A stretch of DNA of 64,000 nt from an uncultured Clostridium sp. (lineage in GTDB: Bacteria; Bacillota; Clostridia; Clostridiales; Clostridiaceae), in contig NZ_CAKVJA010000002.1 of assembly GCF_934754925.1 (NCBI RefSeq), positions 134,060-198,059 of the forward strand, given 5' to 3'. Positions 33,681-42,703 of this stretch are shown one piece after another (positions within the stretch are counted from its first letter, which is position 1; each line of letters opens with the position of its first letter). The notes under the pieces are model-generated. The model saw only the letters and a list, made by a program, of their open reading frames with translations. It made no database searches and was not told where the DNA came from. The translations under genes were made by a program, and so were the position numbers.

Positions 33681-35420
33681 CTATTTCTTTTCAATATTTA
33701 AATTTTTAAGGTCAGAAGGTTCTACATACATTGTATAATTAGTATGGTAAATAACCATTCCTGGATTTGCTCCGTTTGGCTTTTTTAGATTTTTGACTAA
33801 AGTATAATCAACTGGAACTTTTGAAGAGTCTTTAGCTTTACTATAATATGCTGCTAAAGTGGCACCTTCTACTAATGTATTATCTGGAACATCATTTGAA
33901 CAAATAATAACATGTGAACCAGGAATATTTTTTGTATGAAGCCACATAAAGTTTTTATTTGCAAACTTTAAGGAAAGATAATCATTTTGAATATTATTTT
34001 TACCAACAAAAATATCTATGCCATCTGATGAAATATAATGTAATGGCTTAGAAGCTTTAGATTTTTTTGAATTCTTTCCATTAGATTTTCTTTTTCTTAC
34101 ATATCCAGTAGAAATCAATTCTTCTTTTATATCATCAATTTCAGTATAACTTTCACAATTTTCTATATTAGTTAATACAGAATATAGATATTGTAATTCT
34201 TCATTATTTTTTTCAAGTTGTTCTATCGCCGATTCTTCAGACTTTTTTAGTTTGTTATATTTTTTGTAATAGCTTTGAACATTTTCAGATGGTGTTTTAT
34301 TTTCATCTAAAGGAATTGTGATTTCCTCACCTTTCTCACTAAAAAAGTTAATTGTAGTGAAATCTTTATCACCTTTTTTTATACTATATATATATGATGT
34401 TAATAAATCACCCTTGATTTTAAAGTCATCTTTGTCTTCACATTTTTTTAGAAGATCATTTAATTTAGTTTCTTTTTTTATACATCTATCTATATTTGTT
34501 GTGACAAGCTTTTGTAGGTTTACAGAACGGCCCTTAATACGTTCTTGTTTATCTTTTTCTAAATAATATTTATCCATTAGCTCATGAATGCTTTCTAATA
34601 CTTCAGAAGAAAATTCTTCTTCTAATTGAACTAGTGGTGTGACATAAAAGTCTACATAATCCCCATTTGTATCTTTATAAATTTTGAATGTTTCATTATC
34701 TAAAAGAGTATCTAAAAATTTATTAATAAAAGTAGAAATATTTTTTTCAGAGAAATCTGTATATTTCTTAGTGTATTCAATGAATAAATGCTCAGATAAT
34801 GGTTTACTTATACCAGTAAAACAAGAAACAAAGAAATTTTTGTTAAAAATTATTGAATTTTTATCCACAAAGTCCTGTAAAGTGGTATCATTAAAAGAGA
34901 ACGGATTAATTTTTGTTGATTTAGGAGGATATTTATAAGTTATCCCAGGATATAAAACTCTATAACTATTCATAGAAGGAGCTATATGTTTTATACATTC
35001 CATTATTTTATTATCTCTTTCTCTAACAAGAGTAATATTACTATGTCTTCCCATTACTTCAACAATTAAAGTATAAATACTATTGAAACCTAGTTCATCA
35101 GAAGCTTCAATTAAGAATTTAACTATTCTATCACCCTCCTGTTGAACAATATCTATAATTTTACCACCAATTAAATATTTTCTAAGAACCATAGTAAACA
35201 TTGGTGCTTGAAGTGGATTAGATTTAACAACTGTAGTTAAGTTAAATCTAGGATACTTTGGTGATGCAGATATTAAAAGTTTTAAGTTTTTTCGTTCTTT
35301 TCTTAAGGTTATTATTATTTCATCCTTTTCAGGTTGATTTATTTTATCAATTTTAGAATTTAATATTGATTTTTTTAAATCTTGCACTAAACTATATAAG
35401 TAGATACCGTCTATTGCCAT
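33681..35420 (-). CDS. rqcH: RqcH (Rqc2/NEMF homologue), NFACT-family ribosome quality control factor
   Basis: A 579-residue protein: NFACT-N domain (MAIDGIYLYSLV...), helix-hairpin-helix and long coiled coil (about 270-420), and the NFACT-R domain with HVIICSNDVPD and LAAYYSKAKDSSKVPVDYT. RqcH binds stalled 50S-peptidyl-tRNA and recruits tRNA-Ala to add alanine tails. Asp97-Arg98, in QEGDRIV, match the residues known to be essential in B. subtilis RqcH. ATG 35420 is used; AAAGG lies nine bases before it, whereas an ATG nine bases upstream is directly against that site. Older annotations call it fibronectin-binding protein. Transcribed opposite to its neighbours. Confidence 0.92.
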   Translation of the reverse strand: MAIDGIYLYSLVQDLKKSILNSKIDKINQPEKDEIIITLRKERKNLKLLISASPKYPRFNLTTVVKSNPLQAPMFTMVLRKYLIGGKIIDIVQQEGDRIVKFLIEASDELGFNSIYTLIVEVMGRHSNITLVRERDNKIMECIKHIAPSMNSYRVLYPGITYKYPPKSTKINPFSFNDTTLQDFVDKNSIIFNKNFFVSCFTGISKPLSEHLFIEYTKKYTDFSEKNISTFINKFLDTLLDNETFKIYKDTNGDYVDFYVTPLVQLEEEFSSEVLESIHELMDKYYLEKDKQERIKGRSVNLQKLVTTNIDRCIKKETKLNDLLKKCEDKDDFKIKGDLLTSYIYSIKKGDKDFTTINFFSEKGEEITIPLDENKTPSENVQSYYKKYNKLKKSEESAIEQLEKNNEELQYLYSVLTNIENCESYTEIDDIKEELISTGYVRKRKSNGKNSKKSKASKPLHYISSDGIDIFVGKNNIQNDYLSLKFANKNFMWLHTKNIPGSHVIICSNDVPDNTLVEGATLAAYYSKAKDSSKVPVDYTLVKNLKKPNGANPGMVIYHTNYTMYVEPSDLKNLNIEKK

Positions 35421-35509
35421 AAATGTCATCCTTTCTTTAGTATTAATTAAAGTAAGTATATCATTAATTTATGTATTAGTAAAACGGTTGTAAAATGGAG
35501 GAGAAAATT

Positions 35510-36331
35510 ATGGAATTTATAAAAATGCATGGTACAGGAAATGATTTTATTTTTTTATTAGATTTAGATAATAAATACATTGGACAAGAGAGTGAATTAG
35601 CTAAAAAGCTTTGTCATAGAAGATTTGGAATTGGAGCAGATGGCCTAGTTTTAGTTAGAAAATCAGAAATAGCAGATATAAAAATGGTAATAGTAAATAG
35701 TGATGGTTCAGCTGCAAATATGTGTGGAAATGCAATTAGATGCTTTGGAAAATATGTTTTTGAAAATAACATTATAAACAAAGATATAATTACTGTTGAA
35801 ACTGGAGATGGGGTAAAAGAATTAAAATTAAAGATAAATAGTGATAAAAAAGTTGAAACTGTAAAAGTATATATGGGAGAAATAACTTTTGATGGTTCAT
35901 TAATACCATTAAAAAATAAAAATAAATTAATAGATGAAGATATAGTTGTTAATGGTAAAAAATACAAAGCTTCTTCTATATTAGTAGGTGTTCCTCACAC
36001 AGTTATTTTTGTAGAAGATGACAACTATGATGTTACAGAAGGTAAATATATAGAAAAATACGAGCTTTTTGAAGAAGGTACAAATGTTAATTTTGTTAAA
36101 GTGATTGATGATGAAAATATTTTAGTTAGAACATGGGAAAGAGGCGCTGGTGCCACTTATTCATGTGGAACAGGATGTTCAGCATCTGTTGTAATATGTA
36201 ATAAATTAAATTTAACTAAAGATAAAGTCAATGTTAGAGTTCCAGGTGGTCAATTAAGAATAGAGTTAGAGGGGACTTCTATTTATATGATTGGAGATGC
36301 AGAGTTTATTTGTAGTGGTAAGGCGTATTAA
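35510..36331 (+). CDS. dapF: Diaminopimelate epimerase DapF
   Basis: A 273-residue PLP-independent epimerase converting LL- to meso-diaminopimelate for lysine and peptidoglycan synthesis. The start MEFIKMHGTGNDFI is canonical; the two catalytic cysteines are in ANMCGNAIRC and YSCGTGCSAS, and GTNVNFVK and RTWERGAG are also present. GGAGGAG six bases before ATG 35510 shows that an upstream in-frame ATG (35495), which lies within that site, is not the start. It is divergently oriented from rqcH. Confidence 0.95.
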   Translation: MEFIKMHGTGNDFIFLLDLDNKYIGQESELAKKLCHRRFGIGADGLVLVRKSEIADIKMVIVNSDGSAANMCGNAIRCFGKYVFENNIINKDIITVETGDGVKELKLKINSDKKVETVKVYMGEITFDGSLIPLKNKNKLIDEDIVVNGKKYKASSILVGVPHTVIFVEDDNYDVTEGKYIEKYELFEEGTNVNFVKVIDDENILVRTWERGAGATYSCGTGCSASVVICNKLNLTKDKVNVRVPGGQLRIELEGTSIYMIGDAEFICSGKAY

Positions 36332-36347
36332 AAAGAGGAAAAAGTAA

Positions 36348-37343
36348 ATGGTAAAAATAAAATTAAAAAAATTAATTATTGTGATTCAGCTTATGATTAC
36401 TACTGTATTTTTTTTAGGGTGTAAAAATGAAACCTTAGAAGAAGTAAGTAAAATAAACTTAAATAAAGGTGCTTTTGTAGATGAAAGCACCAGTTATGAA
36501 ACTTTTAATTTAAATTTAGAAAATACATATGAAGAAATAGATACAGGAGATAGAGTAATAACTAACTTTAATGAGAAGTCTAATACATACACATTTTATA
36601 AAGATAATAGTTTTTATGTAAATTACAACAATAAAGATATAAAGATAGAGCATAATAAAATAGCAAATTTAAAGATTTCACCAGAAGGAAATTATATCTT
36701 TTATTTTATAAATGATCAATATTTAGAGCCAGCAGTTATGGATTTAAAAAGTGAAAAAGAAATACTTTTAGAAAATAATGCTGTGATATCAGGGCAATTT
36801 ATTGATTGGATAACAGATACTAAGCTAGCTTATTATGGAGTTGATTCTGAAGAGAAATTTACTGGAATTTTTACTTATGATATAAAAACAAAAAAGGAAG
36901 AAAATCTTTATAAAATAAGTAATGGATATGTAAAATTTTTAAAACATATAGATAATGGCTTGGCTCTGGTAGAAGAACACTATGAAGAAGATACTGTTCT
37001 TAATATCATTAATATAAATGGTGAAGTAACTGAGATTTCAAGAGAGGTTATAGATATTAATGATATAGAATCTATTAATAATAAACTATACTTATTAGGG
37101 CGAGTAAAAAATAATAGTTATTCAATTTATGAACTTGATAATGGTATAGTAAAAAGATTACTATTTGATTTTCCAAGTATACTTTATGCAGAAAAGGGAT
37201 TATCAGTTAATGAAGCAGGAGAGATATTATTTGTAGGAAGCACTTCTAGTGGACAGTCAGAGAATGTATATAAATATTCAGATGGAAGTGTAGTTTTAGT
37301 TAGTAATGATATAACAAACTGTAACTTTATAAATATTAATTAA
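36348..37343 (+). CDS. Putative lipoprotein of unknown function
   Basis: A 331-residue exported protein with a basic, hydrophobic leader and a lipobox ending FFLGC (cysteine near residue 26), followed by a domain with repeated short motifs (for example KISPEGNYIFYFIND and WITDTKLAYYGVD) that resemble beta-propeller blades as in TolB-like proteins. No enzyme motif is seen. It lies 16 bp after dapF with an AGAGGAAA ribosome site and ends at a terminator, so it is probably cotranscribed with dapF. Confidence 0.65.
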   Translation: MVKIKLKKLIIVIQLMITTVFFLGCKNETLEEVSKINLNKGAFVDESTSYETFNLNLENTYEEIDTGDRVITNFNEKSNTYTFYKDNSFYVNYNNKDIKIEHNKIANLKISPEGNYIFYFINDQYLEPAVMDLKSEKEILLENNAVISGQFIDWITDTKLAYYGVDSEEKFTGIFTYDIKTKKEENLYKISNGYVKFLKHIDNGLALVEEHYEEDTVLNIININGEVTEISREVIDINDIESINNKLYLLGRVKNNSYSIYELDNGIVKRLLFDFPSILYAEKGLSVNEAGEILFVGSTSSGQSENVYKYSDGSVVLVSNDITNCNFININ

Positions 37344-37379
37344 AAAGAATTTAGAAGAATTTCTAAATTCTTTTTTTTA
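37344..37379 (+). terminator. Intrinsic terminator after the lipoprotein gene
   Basis: An aagaatttaga / tctaaattctt stem with a short loop is followed by eight T. Confidence 0.85.
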
Positions 37380-37481
37380 TAAATAAATTTTGAATTGGGA
37401 AAAGTTACAAAAATAATATATTTTACAAAAAAAGGAATAAAAGAAACGAGAATGGACAGTTTTATTAAGGGTGATTTATAA

Positions 37482-38864
37482 ATGGTAAAAAGTGAATTAA
37501 TTAAGAGTATAGATATTTCGGTAGTAAGAAAAATAAATGAACAAAAAGCAAAGAAGATAAGAGCCTTTCCTTTTAAAGAAAATAAGACAGAAATCTATAT
37601 TTATACAAGTAGTAATAAGCAATCTATGATAGATGAATTTGAGTTTATATTTAGAAAAAAAGTTGAAGTAATAACAGTAACTGAAGAGGAATTTGAATAC
37701 TTACTTAAAATTGTATATCTAGGAAATAGGAAAGACGCTGATTATGAAGTGTTCAAAGAAGCTATAAATTTAAAAGCTTCTGATATACATTTTGAACCGT
37801 ATAAAGATTCCATATTAGTTAGATTTAGAATTGATGGATTATTAAGAAGTATGTCTATATTTGATAATAAAGAGTATACATCTATTTTATCAAAAATGAA
37901 AATAAGTTCAAATTTAGATATAACTGAAAAAAGAAAACCACAGGATGGAAAAATGACATTTAGATATGGGGAAAAAGATTATGATTTACGGATATCTATA
38001 ATACCAATTGTATATGGAGAAAAGGCTGTTATAAGAATTCTATATGGAAATGTATTTAACTATTCTATAGATAAATTGGATTTAACCGATAACCAAAAAA
38101 AGAAATTGAAGTATATTATGAAGGTTAATACTGGATTAACAATAGTAAATGGACCAACAGGATCAGGTAAATCTACAACTCTTTATTGTATGTTACAAGA
38201 GCTAAATAAAGATGAAGTAAATATATCTAGTTTGGAGGATCCAATTGAAGCAGTAATTCCAGGAATAAATCAGATGAACTTAAATAAGACACTTAATATT
38301 GGTTTTGCAGAAGGACTTAGAAGTCTACTAAGACAAGATCCTGATATAGTTATGTTAGGTGAAATTAGAGATGAAGAAACGGCGGAGATGTCAGTAAGAG
38401 CAGCATTGACGGGACACAAGGTTTACTCTACTATTCACACTCGTGATCCAAGAGAAGTATATTTTAGATTAGAGGATATGGGAGTAGAAAAATATTTAAT
38501 AAGAGATTCTCTTGTTGGAATAATATCTCAGAGACTTATTAGATTGTTGTGTAATAAATGTAAAAATAAAATAGGAGAAAAGGTTATAAAGAAGGAAAAG
38601 GTAAATGTTTTCAAAAGATGTGGATGTATAGAATGTAATTATACAGGATATTCTGGAAGAGCCTTAGTAGCAGCTATACATGTAATTGATAAGAAGATGA
38701 AAAATAAAATTAAAAATATTTATAACGATACAGATATATTATCAAATATTGAAATGATGGAAAATTTAAATAATTTATTAAAAAAGGGAGATATATCTAT
38801 AGAAGATTATGAAAATTTTATAGAAATGGAGGGAATTAATGCTATCTACAAAGAGGAAAGCTAG
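37482..38864 (+). CDS. pilB: GspE/PilB-family secretion/pilus assembly ATPase
   Basis: A 460-residue hexameric traffic ATPase that powers pilin polymerisation. It has Walker A NGPTGSGKSTT, the Asp box (ISSLEDPIE), Walker B RQDPDIVMLGEIRDEETAE and the His box TGHKVYSTIHT; zinc-binding cysteine pairs CNKCK and CIECNYTGYSGR follow. The N-terminal domain is shorter than in typical PilB (about 560 residues), but RKINEQKAKKIRAFPF at the start is still the GspE-N-like pattern. It heads a pilus-type operon and overlaps the next gene by 26 bp. Confidence 0.9.
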   Translation: MVKSELIKSIDISVVRKINEQKAKKIRAFPFKENKTEIYIYTSSNKQSMIDEFEFIFRKKVEVITVTEEEFEYLLKIVYLGNRKDADYEVFKEAINLKASDIHFEPYKDSILVRFRIDGLLRSMSIFDNKEYTSILSKMKISSNLDITEKRKPQDGKMTFRYGEKDYDLRISIIPIVYGEKAVIRILYGNVFNYSIDKLDLTDNQKKKLKYIMKVNTGLTIVNGPTGSGKSTTLYCMLQELNKDEVNISSLEDPIEAVIPGINQMNLNKTLNIGFAEGLRSLLRQDPDIVMLGEIRDEETAEMSVRAALTGHKVYSTIHTRDPREVYFRLEDMGVEKYLIRDSLVGIISQRLIRLLCNKCKNKIGEKVIKKEKVNVFKRCGCIECNYTGYSGRALVAAIHVIDKKMKNKIKNIYNDTDILSNIEMMENLNNLLKKGDISIEDYENFIEMEGINAIYKEES

Positions 38865-39873
38865 TTATAGCGACTTAGCTATTATTGCAGGCAATATAGG
38901 CAAATTATATGATGAAGGAGTTTCTTTGTTAAATATATTAAGTTTAATTGATGAATTACCTTTAAAGAAAGAATATAAAATAATATTAAAACAAATGGAA
39001 GAGGTTATTAAGGAAGGTGGTAGTTTAAGTGATGGATTCAAAAAGGGGGGTACACTAATTCCAAGTTTTTTTAGCTCTATGGTAGATATAGGAGAAAGGA
39101 CTGGGAAAATAGTTTATGTATTACGAGGATTAGAAACATTTTATAGTAAATTATATTATGTTAAAAAATCTATCATAGGGGCATTAACATATCCTATGAT
39201 TTTATTAGGAGCGTTAGCTATTTTAGGAATTTTTGTTGTGTTTTTCTTTATCCCAAATATGAGTAATATTTATTTAGCTATGGGGAAAGATACACCATTA
39301 GTATATTCAAATATAATAATGTTTAAGCAAAGGCTATTTAATAATCCAATAATAGTAATTGTACAAATAACTATTATAACTGTAATACTTCCATATTTTA
39401 TTATTAAAAACTTTTTAAAGCAATATTTAGATATGGTGATTGAGAAAATACCTATATACAACCTAATTAATGAATATATAGTTATAGTTTTGATGTCTGT
39501 AGTTATTAATAGTGGAATTAATATTGCTATAGGTTTGCAATATTGTTGTGAAAGTGAGCTTGGAAAAAATATAAGCAAAAGTATTAAAAAGATAAATAAG
39601 GATATTACATCAGGAATAATGTTATCTGAAGCCATGAGCGAAACAAAAATGTTTTCTAAATATACATTGGCACATATAAAACTTGGAGAAGAAAGTGGTT
39701 CATTAGATAAAAGATTTCAGCTATTAGAAGAAGAGATTTTTAAAAATTTAACTACAAAAATAAATAAATTAACTCAGATGATACAGCCCTTTTTAATATT
39801 ATTTATAGGTATGATAATTGTAATTTTTATTATTAAGTTTATAATGCCTCTTTTAGATATAGTATTAATATGA
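38839..39873 (+). CDS. pilC: GspF/PilC-family inner-membrane platform protein
   Basis: A 344-residue membrane protein with two GspF domains; helices around 115-140, 165-195 and 315-340. The family repeats are visible as GGSLSDGFKKGG...IPSFFSSMVDIGERTGK and the second as GIMLSEAMSETKMFSKY...HIKLGEESGSLD. It anchors the ATPase to the growing pilus or pseudopilus. GAGGGAATTA precedes ATG, inside the end of pilB. Confidence 0.9.
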   Translation: MLSTKRKASYSDLAIIAGNIGKLYDEGVSLLNILSLIDELPLKKEYKIILKQMEEVIKEGGSLSDGFKKGGTLIPSFFSSMVDIGERTGKIVYVLRGLETFYSKLYYVKKSIIGALTYPMILLGALAILGIFVVFFFIPNMSNIYLAMGKDTPLVYSNIIMFKQRLFNNPIIVIVQITIITVILPYFIIKNFLKQYLDMVIEKIPIYNLINEYIVIVLMSVVINSGINIAIGLQYCCESELGKNISKSIKKINKDITSGIMLSEAMSETKMFSKYTLAHIKLGEESGSLDKRFQLLEEEIFKNLTTKINKLTQMIQPFLILFIGMIIVIFIIKFIMPLLDIVLI

Positions 39874-39883
39874 GGTAGTAAAA

Positions 39884-40324
39884 ATAAAAAGAGGATACAC
39901 ATTTATAGAGGTGGTAATAGTATTGGCTATAATTGCAATATTAATATTACCGACATTTAATATATCAAAATCCTATAAAGAAATAGTAATGAGGGTTAAG
40001 GGAAAAAGTATCGCAAATGAAATAAGCAACTTAATTAGTTATAGTAAGTATTATTGTAGATATTATGGTAGCTATGGATTAATTGAAATTAATAGCAATG
40101 ATGGAAAGATAACTTTTAAAGATATATCATCAAGAAGTAAAATAATAAAAACTATATTATTAGAAGAAGAATTTAAATTTGTGAGTAATAATAGTTTTGA
40201 GATAAGCAAAATAGGAAATATACAAAAGTCAGATACTATAAGAGTGATAGATAAAAATGGAAGGGTATACAGGATAACTATTGCTACTGGAATAGGCACA
40301 GTTAATATTTATGAAGGAGAATAA
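39884..40324 (+). CDS. Type IV prepilin-like protein (probable AUA start)
   Basis: A pilin with the N-terminal methylation motif: from ATA 39884 the product reads MKRG|YTFIEVVIVLAIIA, with a short basic leader ending in Gly, Glu at +5 and a hydrophobic helix, the classic substrate of prepilin peptidase. No ATG, GTG or TTG lies in frame between an in-frame stop at 39866 and a GTG at 39911, which would delete the leader; ATA at 39884 is eight bases after GAGG (39872-39875). I therefore propose AUA initiation (146 residues). The rest is a small pilin-like domain with no recognised subfamily. Confidence 0.78.
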   Translation: MKRGYTFIEVVIVLAIIAILILPTFNISKSYKEIVMRVKGKSIANEISNLISYSKYYCRYYGSYGLIEINSNDGKITFKDISSRSKIIKTILLEEEFKFVSNNSFEISKIGNIQKSDTIRVIDKNGRVYRITIATGIGTVNIYEGE

Positions 40325-40333
40325 AATATAAAC

Positions 40334-40762
40334 GTGAAGAAAGAGGGAAGTATTTTTATAGAGACTATAGTTGGTGTTAATATTATTTTAGCAATGTTTT
40401 TAGTGGTGGCATTACTAATAGGTGAAAATATAAAAAGTTCATTTAGGCGTGAAGAAATAGAAGAATCAAATAGAATAATTTACTGTATAATGCAAGAAAT
40501 AAAATATAATTCTACACTAGAAGAAATAATAGATTTGACAAATAAGAATAGTCTAGAATTACAAAATTATGATGAGTTTTTATTTGACTTATCAGATTTA
40601 GATTTAGAACAGATGCCTAAAGGTAATGACATAATAATTACAACTACACCTACAGAGGATGAAGATAAAATAAAGGTTAAAATAAAAATTAACTTACTTT
40701 CTAAGAATGAAAGTTTAGAGAGAAGTTTCTTTAAGTATAGGTGGATGGATTATTATGAGTAA
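40334..40762 (+). CDS. Divergent minor prepilin-like protein
   Basis: A 142-residue protein beginning MKKEGSIFIETIVGVNIIL, which has the architecture of a prepilin: Gly then S-I-F-I-E-T (Glu at +5) and a 20-residue hydrophobic helix, then a short polar domain with an acidic segment. The start is GTG with a rather distant GGAG. It sits among other prepilin genes and overlaps the next by eight bp. Minor pilin or pseudopilin by context; sequence is otherwise unrecognised. Confidence 0.65.
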   Translation: MKKEGSIFIETIVGVNIILAMFLVVALLIGENIKSSFRREEIEESNRIIYCIMQEIKYNSTLEEIIDLTNKNSLELQNYDEFLFDLSDLDLEQMPKGNDIIITTTPTEDEDKIKVKIKINLLSKNESLERSFFKYRWMDYYE

Positions 40763-41246
40763 ATGTAGAAAAGGATATACTTTAATAGAGGTAATTATAG
40801 TTTTAGCCATAGTACTTTTACTTGGTGGCGTAACAACAACACTTTCTTATGAAACTTTAGGAGATTATTTTATTAATCTTGATAGATGTTACAATGACGA
40901 TAGATTTGATAATGCATTATTATATATAGATACTCTATGCAATAGCAATGGAATTATTTCTATAGAAGAAAATAAAGTGTTTACAGATAAATTAACTAGT
41001 GATATTAAATCAGATAATATAGTTGTTACTTTAAAGAATATAAATGAAGAGGTATCAGTCAAAATAATTTATTTAAGAGATAACAATTTAAAAGTTAGGA
41101 CTTTAAATTATAAAGAAGATACGGTATCAGTGGGAGATAATACACTATTAGATAAGGTTATTAGTTTTAAAGTTAGGACAAAGAAAAATTTAGTTTATTA
41201 TTATATAGAAAATAAGGAATCCAAAGTACGAGGAAGGTGTATATGA
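40755..41246 (+). CDS. Type IV prepilin-like protein
   Basis: A 163-residue protein starting MSKCRKG|YTLIEVIIVLAIVL, a clear prepilin peptidase site with conserved Glu+5 and the hydrophobic alpha-1N helix. The C-terminal domain has a DRCYNDDRFDNALLYIDTLC stretch with two cysteines that might form a disulfide. It overlaps its neighbours on both sides (8 and 4 bp with ATG 41243 for the next), typical of a tightly coupled pilus operon. Confidence 0.82.
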   Translation: MSKCRKGYTLIEVIIVLAIVLLLGGVTTTLSYETLGDYFINLDRCYNDDRFDNALLYIDTLCNSNGIISIEENKVFTDKLTSDIKSDNIVVTLKNINEEVSVKIIYLRDNNLKVRTLNYKEDTVSVGDNTLLDKVISFKVRTKKNLVYYYIENKESKVRGRCI

Positions 41247-41686
41247 AGAAAAAACAAGGGGTAGTAATGTTAGAAGTATTGATATTATTAAATATTTTAA
41301 TTATATTAATAGTTTATAATGCTAAAACTATAGTAGCTAATTCTAGTAAGATTAATCTTTATGAAATAAAAGAAGATATTTTCTATTTGAATGATTACGA
41401 GTATGAGTTGTTAAGAGAAGTAGAGGATTTAATTAAAAATAACGAAGAAGTATTTGATTTTATTAGATCATATAAAGATGATTTGAATATTAAATATGAA
41501 CATATTTTTAGTAAAGATGAAAAATTAAAATTTATTATATATGAAAGTAAATTATATTTAAAGGAATCATTACCTGGTAAAGTAGAGAGTATACGTGAAG
41601 TTGATGTAGCATTTATTGATAGTGATAAAGGAGAAGTAGAGATTATTTTTAGGCCTAAGTTATATAAGATGTTTTATATGGTATAA
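41243..41686 (+). CDS. Divergent prepilin-like protein
   Basis: A 147-residue protein beginning MKKKQGVVMLEVLILLNILI: a basic leader, Gly, Glu at the right distance (VVMLEV) and a hydrophobic helix, so a degenerate type IV prepilin signal. The rest is charged and not recognised. AGGAAGG six bases before ATG 41243 selects this start over a GTG six bases upstream. In several pilus operons the fourth such gene encodes a minor pilin of GspK/PilX type, but the small size gives no direct support. Confidence 0.62.
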   Translation: MKKKQGVVMLEVLILLNILIILIVYNAKTIVANSSKINLYEIKEDIFYLNDYEYELLREVEDLIKNNEEVFDFIRSYKDDLNIKYEHIFSKDEKLKFIIYESKLYLKESLPGKVESIREVDVAFIDSDKGEVEIIFRPKLYKMFYMV

Positions 41687-41700
41687 GAAGGAGAAGATAT

Positions 41701-42333
41701 ATGAAAGATATTGTAATTTCTACTAAAGAGGATTTTATATTTAAAAATAAACTATATGATGAAGTTGCAATAAAAAGTATTGTTAAAAAGAAAATTGATT
41801 TGTTTATATTTGAAGAAAATATCCTAATTAAAGAATTTGAAGATATAAAAAAAGCTAAGGAATTTATTGTTGGAAAAATAGTGAGAGAAGAATATGGCGA
41901 TGAGAATGATATTCTAATTCATTATGAACATGATAAAAAAAGAAAAAAATTATATCTATATTCAATGGGAAATGGAAGAAAGATTAAAAATATAATTAGT
42001 GAAGCTAAGATTGTTAGGGTAAAACCAATTCAATTTTATATAAAGAGTATAGTAGAAAGTAAAATAAAGAAATTAACAGATTATATTATAATTATAGAGT
42101 TAAGAGAATTTATATACTCAATATATATAAAAGAAAATTTTATTGTAAAAAGTTTTGTGAAAAGTAAAAGTGATTTTATTATAAGTAATGAATTAAATGA
42201 TTTACAAGATGGATCCATTATTATAGTAAGTAAGGATGATGAAAATATAATACCAGTGGAAATAAAATATAAACTCCACATTATATACTTTGAAATAGGA
42301 GAAATAATAAATGAAAAAATATTTAAAGTATAA
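41701..42333 (+). CDS. Hypothetical cytoplasmic protein in PilM/GspL position
   Basis: A 210-residue soluble protein without recognised motifs or membrane helix. It is placed after the pilins and before two small bitopic proteins, the slot where type IV pilus operons carry PilM (an actin-like cytoplasmic protein) or type II secretion operons carry GspL. The alternation of beta-like stretches (IDLFIFEENIL, YIIIIELREFIYSIYIKEN) would be compatible with an actin-like fold but no ATP motif is visible. GAAGGAG precedes ATG. The family assignment is context only. Confidence 0.5.
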   Translation: MKDIVISTKEDFIFKNKLYDEVAIKSIVKKKIDLFIFEENILIKEFEDIKKAKEFIVGKIVREEYGDENDILIHYEHDKKRKKLYLYSMGNGRKIKNIISEAKIVRVKPIQFYIKSIVESKIKKLTDYIIIIELREFIYSIYIKENFIVKSFVKSKSDFIISNELNDLQDGSIIIVSKDDENIIPVEIKYKLHIIYFEIGEIINEKIFKV

Positions 42334-42703
42334 AGAGTTTATTCCTAAAGATTTTATTGAAAAAAAGCAACTTAAAGAAAGTGAAGAAAATAGAAGAGGA
42401 TATAAAATATTAATATTATTAAATATAATATTGTTATTCTTTAATATTGATAGTATATCAAAAACAACAGATATTGATGAATATACTACTGATTTAAAAG
42501 AAGTATATATTGAAAAAGAAGAAATATTTAAGTGGATAAATTTATATGATGAGGATAGTATTGAATTTAAAGTTCTAAATGATGTTGCTGAAATAACATA
42601 TGAAAAAAATAAGGATATTAAAGAAATAGAAGATTTAGGCATTCAAGTAAAAAAGGTTACTAATTATGATGATAAAAAGGTAGTGAAGGTAGTATATGAG
42701 TAG
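42311..42703 (+). CDS. Small bitopic protein in PilN position
   Basis: A 130-residue protein with a charged N-terminus (EFIPKDFIEKK, reminiscent of the short motif that in PilN binds PilM), one hydrophobic helix (about 29-45) and a charged periplasmic-side domain. It overlaps the preceding gene by 23 bp and the next by eight. PilN-like by topology and position; sequence similarity is not evident to me. Confidence 0.5.
   Translation: MKKYLKYKEFIPKDFIEKKQLKESEENRRGYKILILLNIILLFFNIDSISKTTDIDEYTTDLKEVYIEKEEIFKWINLYDEDSIEFKVLNDVAEITYEKNKDIKEIEDLGIQVKKVTNYDDKKVVKVVYE

Noticed and set aside
35614..35967. Reverse-strand frame of 117 codons inside dapF
   Set aside because: Antisense shadow of a highly conserved enzyme.
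39270..39635. Reverse-strand frame of 121 codons inside pilC
   Set aside because: Shadow of a well-supported GspF-family gene; Ile/Leu-rich antisense translation without ribosome site.
42202..42642. Open frame of 146 codons on the reverse strand of the PilM/PilN-position genes
   Set aside because: It lies antisense to overlapping forward genes with ribosome sites, has no ribosome site itself and its composition (Ser/Phe/Ile-rich) is that of a complement of A-rich coding sequence.
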